From JAFAVZ01 sp036009105 (GTDB taxonomy: Bacteria; Acidobacteriota; Thermoanaerobaculia; Gp7-AA8): DNA of 49,211 nt. Positions within the stretch are counted from its first letter, which is position 1. Each line of letters starts with the position of its first letter. This document shows positions 46,925 to 49,211 of this stretch, piece by piece. Under the pieces are notes generated by a model that was not told the origin of the DNA, searched no databases, and was given only the letters and a program-made list of their open reading frames with translations. The translations under genes and the position numbers were made by a program. The stretch spans positions 1-49,211 of the forward strand of contig DASYMJ010000248.1 of the NCBI GenBank assembly GCA_036009105.1, in the 5' to 3' direction.

Positions 46925-47335
46925 ATGGAGGCCCGCAAACGGATCCTGGTGGTGGAGGATGACGAGACCATCCGCAAGCTGCTGGTGGAGTACCTCAAAC
47001 AACACGCGTTCATCAACGTGGATGGCGCGCGCGACGGCATCGAGGCGCTGCATCAGCTGGCCCTGCATCACTACTCGGTGATCGTGCTCGACGTCTGGAT
47101 GCCGAAGATGAGCGGAGTCGACTTTCTCGACTCGCTGAAGGCGCTGGCCGAGGATCCCTCCCTCAAGACGCTGGACCGCCTGCCGGGCGTCATCGTCATC
47201 ACCGCCACGCCTCCCGCCGAGCTCCCCGCGCAGACCATCGAGCAGCGCTTCCCCAATCTGGTACGCGCGGTGTTCCGCAAGCCGCTGGATGTGATGCTGC
47301 TCGCGCAGACGGTGGATGAAGCGCTGAGGCGTTAG
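46925..47335 (+). CDS. Stand-alone response-regulator receiver
   Basis: 136-residue CheY-like protein with acidic pocket E11-D12-D13, phospho-acceptor D56 in VLDVWMP, and the conserved threonine and lysine at ITATPPAE and FRKPLD. There is no output domain. It is convergent with the hybrid kinase gene (stops overlap by 4 bases) and is a likely phosphorylation partner. ATG 46925 (MEARKR) is preferred to 46916, since receiver similarity begins with RKRILVVEDD. Confidence 0.87.
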   Translation: MEARKRILVVEDDETIRKLLVEYLKQHAFINVDGARDGIEALHQLALHHYSVIVLDVWMPKMSGVDFLDSLKALAEDPSLKTLDRLPGVIVITATPPAELPAQTIEQRFPNLVRAVFRKPLDVMLLAQTVDEALRR

Positions 47336-49104
47336 CGCTCGCCGAGCGCCTCGTCGAGGGCCTGTGCCACCACCTCGCTCGAGAGGTCCCCCTTGTACAC
47401 GACGGCCACGGCCTTGGAGAGGATCTGGCGTTTCTCGTCCTCGTTCACGAAGCGGGAGGTGATCACCACCACCGGGATGGCCGCCGTGTTGGGATCGGCC
47501 TTCAGGCGCTGCAGCACCTCGTGGCCGCCGACGCCGGGCATCATCAGGTCGAGCAGGATGACGTCCGGACGCTCGGTCTGCGCGCGGAGGATGCCCTGCA
47601 CGCCGCTCTCCGCCTCCAGCACTTCCGTCCCGGGGCGAATGGCGAAGCTGGTGATGGTGTAGCGCGCCGTCTCGTCATCGTCGATCACGAGGATGCGCAG
47701 CGCCCGCCCTTCCGCGCCGTTTGCAGCGTCGCCCATCGGGCCCATTGTAGTCGTGCGCCGCGAGGCAGCGGCCCCCTGGTACCGGACCGGGATTTCGGTC
47801 CAGAACGCGCTTCCCAGGCCCGGTTCGCTGTGCACGCCGACCCGTCCGCCCAGGAGCGCGGAGAGCTTGCGCGTGAGCGGCAGGCCGAGGCCCGTGCCCT
47901 TCTGATGAGCCTGCAGCGGGTTGTCTACCTGGGTGAACTCCTCGAAGATCCGCTCGTGATCCTCCGCCGCGATGCCGATGCCGGTATCGGCCACGGTGAA
48001 GACGATTGCATCCCCCTGCTGCACCGCGGACACCCGCACCTCGCCTGCCTCGGTGAACTTCAGCGCATTGGAGATGAAGTTGCGCAGGATCTGGGAGAGC
48101 TTCGGCTCGTCGGTGTACATCACCGGCAACTCTTCCGGCTCGTCGAAGACCAGCGCGACGGAGCGGTTGAACAGCAGCGGCCGCAGCATGCCGCGCAACG
48201 CGCTGAAGACGTTCGGCACTTCGACCTCGGAGGGGCGCACATCCACCTTGCCGGCCTCGATCTTGGCCAGGTCGAGCAGGTCGGCCACCAGCGAGGCCAG
48301 GTCATCCCCCGCGCGCTGGATGAGCCAGAGCTGCTTGCGCTCTTCCTCGCCCAGCGGCGCCTCGGCGAGCAGGCGCGCCAGGGCGAGGATGGCGTTGACC
48401 GGCGTGCGGAACTCGTGCGACATGTCGGAGAGGAAACGCGTCTTGAGCTGGTCCGCCTGGCGCAGATGCTCCGCCTTCTCGTCCAGCTCCGCGTAGAGCG
48501 CGAGCACGCCGCGGTTCGTATCCTCCAGCTCCTTGTTCAGCCGCTCCAGATCCTCCTGCCGCTCGTTGAGCGCGGCCAGCGCGGCGAGCAGCTCGCCGTT
48601 CTGCTGCTGGATCTCCTCCAGCGGGTTCTCCGGCTTCTGCCGGGCCAGCGCGTCCACCACCTCCGCCACGCGCTCCTTCGATACGGACGGCGCGCCGGGC
48701 GGCAGGTTCTTGCGCATCGCCACCACGGTGCCCTTCCCCTCGCCGGAGCTGATGGAGAAGTCGTCCATCAGGCGGCGGGCGCCGGTGATGCCGAGGCCCA
48801 TGCCGGTGGTGGACTGGTAACGGCCTTCGAAGATCTCATCGAGGTTGGGGATGCCGGGGCCGCGGTCGCTGACCGTCATCAGCAAGGCGTCGGGGCCTTG
48901 CCGCTGGTCGACGGCGAGCTCGAAGCGGCCACCGCCGGCGTAGCGGAGGGCGTTGCGCGCGATCTCCGAGGCGACGGTGGCGATGCGCGTCTGCTCCTGT
49001 TCATCGAAGCCGAGGAGCGCGGCGACCTGGCGCGCGCGGCGGCGGGCGGCGACGAGGTCGTAGTCGTAGTGCAGTGAGACCGAGGAGAGCGGAATCACCG
49101 GCAT
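47332..49104 (-). CDS. Hybrid histidine kinase with N-terminal RsbW/RsbT-like ATPase domain and C-terminal receiver
   Basis: Soluble 590-residue signalling protein. Residues 1-135 are a small GHKL ATPase of the RsbW/RsbT type (SEIARNALRYAGGG, VSDRGPGIP, GMGLGITGARRLMD). A coiled coil (about 155-215) leads to a HisKA domain with H230 in MSHEFRTPVN and a second GHKL ATPase (VADTGIGI, GTGLGLPL). The C-terminal receiver (about 465-588) has D519 in LLDLMMPG. There is no membrane segment. The probable SpoIIE-type phosphatase encoded 1 base upstream suggests partner-switching control linked to two-component signalling. Confidence 0.9.
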   Translation of the reverse strand: MPVIPLSSVSLHYDYDLVAARRRARQVAALLGFDEQEQTRIATVASEIARNALRYAGGGRFELAVDQRQGPDALLMTVSDRGPGIPNLDEIFEGRYQSTTGMGLGITGARRLMDDFSISSGEGKGTVVAMRKNLPPGAPSVSKERVAEVVDALARQKPENPLEEIQQQNGELLAALAALNERQEDLERLNKELEDTNRGVLALYAELDEKAEHLRQADQLKTRFLSDMSHEFRTPVNAILALARLLAEAPLGEEERKQLWLIQRAGDDLASLVADLLDLAKIEAGKVDVRPSEVEVPNVFSALRGMLRPLLFNRSVALVFDEPEELPVMYTDEPKLSQILRNFISNALKFTEAGEVRVSAVQQGDAIVFTVADTGIGIAAEDHERIFEEFTQVDNPLQAHQKGTGLGLPLTRKLSALLGGRVGVHSEPGLGSAFWTEIPVRYQGAAASRRTTTMGPMGDAANGAEGRALRILVIDDDETARYTITSFAIRPGTEVLEAESGVQGILRAQTERPDVILLDLMMPGVGGHEVLQRLKADPNTAAIPVVVITSRFVNEDEKRQILSKAVAVVYKGDLSSEVVAQALDEALGER

Positions 49105-49105
49105 C

Positions 49106-49211
49106 TCACACCGCCTTCGCCACGATGACCGTCGCGTCGTCCTTGCCGCGGCAGAAATCGCGGAAGAGGACGGCGGAGATGACTTCCGGCGAGCGCTCGA
49201 TCAGCCCCGGA
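49106..49211 (-). CDS. C-terminus of a probable SpoIIE/RsbX-type PP2C phosphatase (cut by window edge)
   Basis: The last 34 codons end in CRGKDDATVIVAKAV and stop. The DDAT motif is the final metal-binding block of PP2C/SpoIIE phosphatases, as in RsbX. The stop (49106-49108) is one base from the ATG of the hybrid kinase, so the two are one operon. The assignment rests on a short segment. Confidence 0.6.
   Translation of the reverse strand, partial: PGLIERSPEVISAVLFRDFCRGKDDATVIVAKAV

Noticed and set aside
46724..47335. Toxin-antitoxin pair (RHH protein plus neighbour)
   Set aside because: The neighbour is a receiver domain on the other strand, not a toxin; no toxin-like frame is adjacent.

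Overview
High-GC bacterial chromosome segment with about 37 protein-coding genes and no rRNA, tRNA, CRISPR array, transposase or phage block. The gene style suggests Acidobacteriota: a MacB-type exporter with its own NtrC pair, a PknK-like kinase-ATPase, a tricorn-type protease, and many palindromic intergenic repeats. The assignment is inference; there is no marker gene. No stretch above 300 bases lacks a gene.

Layout. 1-10195 (minus): periplasmic adaptor, ABC ATPase, two permeases, NtrC-type regulator, sensor kinase and GMC oxidoreductase in a near-continuous operon, then the N-terminal half of a class II lanthipeptide synthetase (LanM) cut by the window edge. 10413-18249: (methyl)malonate-semialdehyde dehydrogenase, a DUF2071 protein, a secreted tricorn-like protease, a Clp-N-like protein, a GlsB-type membrane protein and an NCS1 nucleobase transporter. 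18304-26815: PreA, a 1268-residue Ser/Thr kinase-ATPase, an S24-type repressor, a chorismatase-like protein and a HEAT/TonB-C protein. 26888-33787: dihydropyrimidinase, beta-ureidopropionase and xanthine dehydrogenase XdhA/XdhB, with an antisense Gp37/Gp68-like gene between the xdh subunits. 33739-37682: two secreted hydrolases, ureidoglycolate lyase, DinB, a small hydrophilic protein, and a lytic transglycosylase behind a GEMM-I (cyclic-di-GMP) riboswitch. 37764-46694: lipoprotein, double GNAT, ring-opening amidohydrolase of the cyanurate hydrolase/barbiturase family, an alpha/beta-hydrolase fused to a ThDP enzyme, FdrA/AllG/AllH (oxamate carbamoyltransferase type) and XdhC. 46724-49211: RHH protein, lone receiver, RsbW-like/histidine-kinase/receiver hybrid, and the C-terminus of a probable SpoIIE-type phosphatase.

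The common theme of the middle and right is nitrogen recovery from nucleobases. NCS1 uptake, PreA, dihydropyrimidinase, beta-ureidopropionase and the semialdehyde dehydrogenase give most of the reductive uracil/thymine route. XdhA/B/C, AllA and FdrA/AllG/AllH are pieces of purine/allantoin breakdown. The ring-opening amidohydrolase and the hydrolase-ThDP fusion have no obvious place in either route and are the best candidates for new chemistry.

Across the window, at least ten genes have a TANAAT-like -10 box only 6-10 bases before the start codon, which suggests leaderless transcripts. Four genes end inside the same repeat, which supplies their last codons and stop. Two repeats of other families lie in frame inside allH and fdrA.
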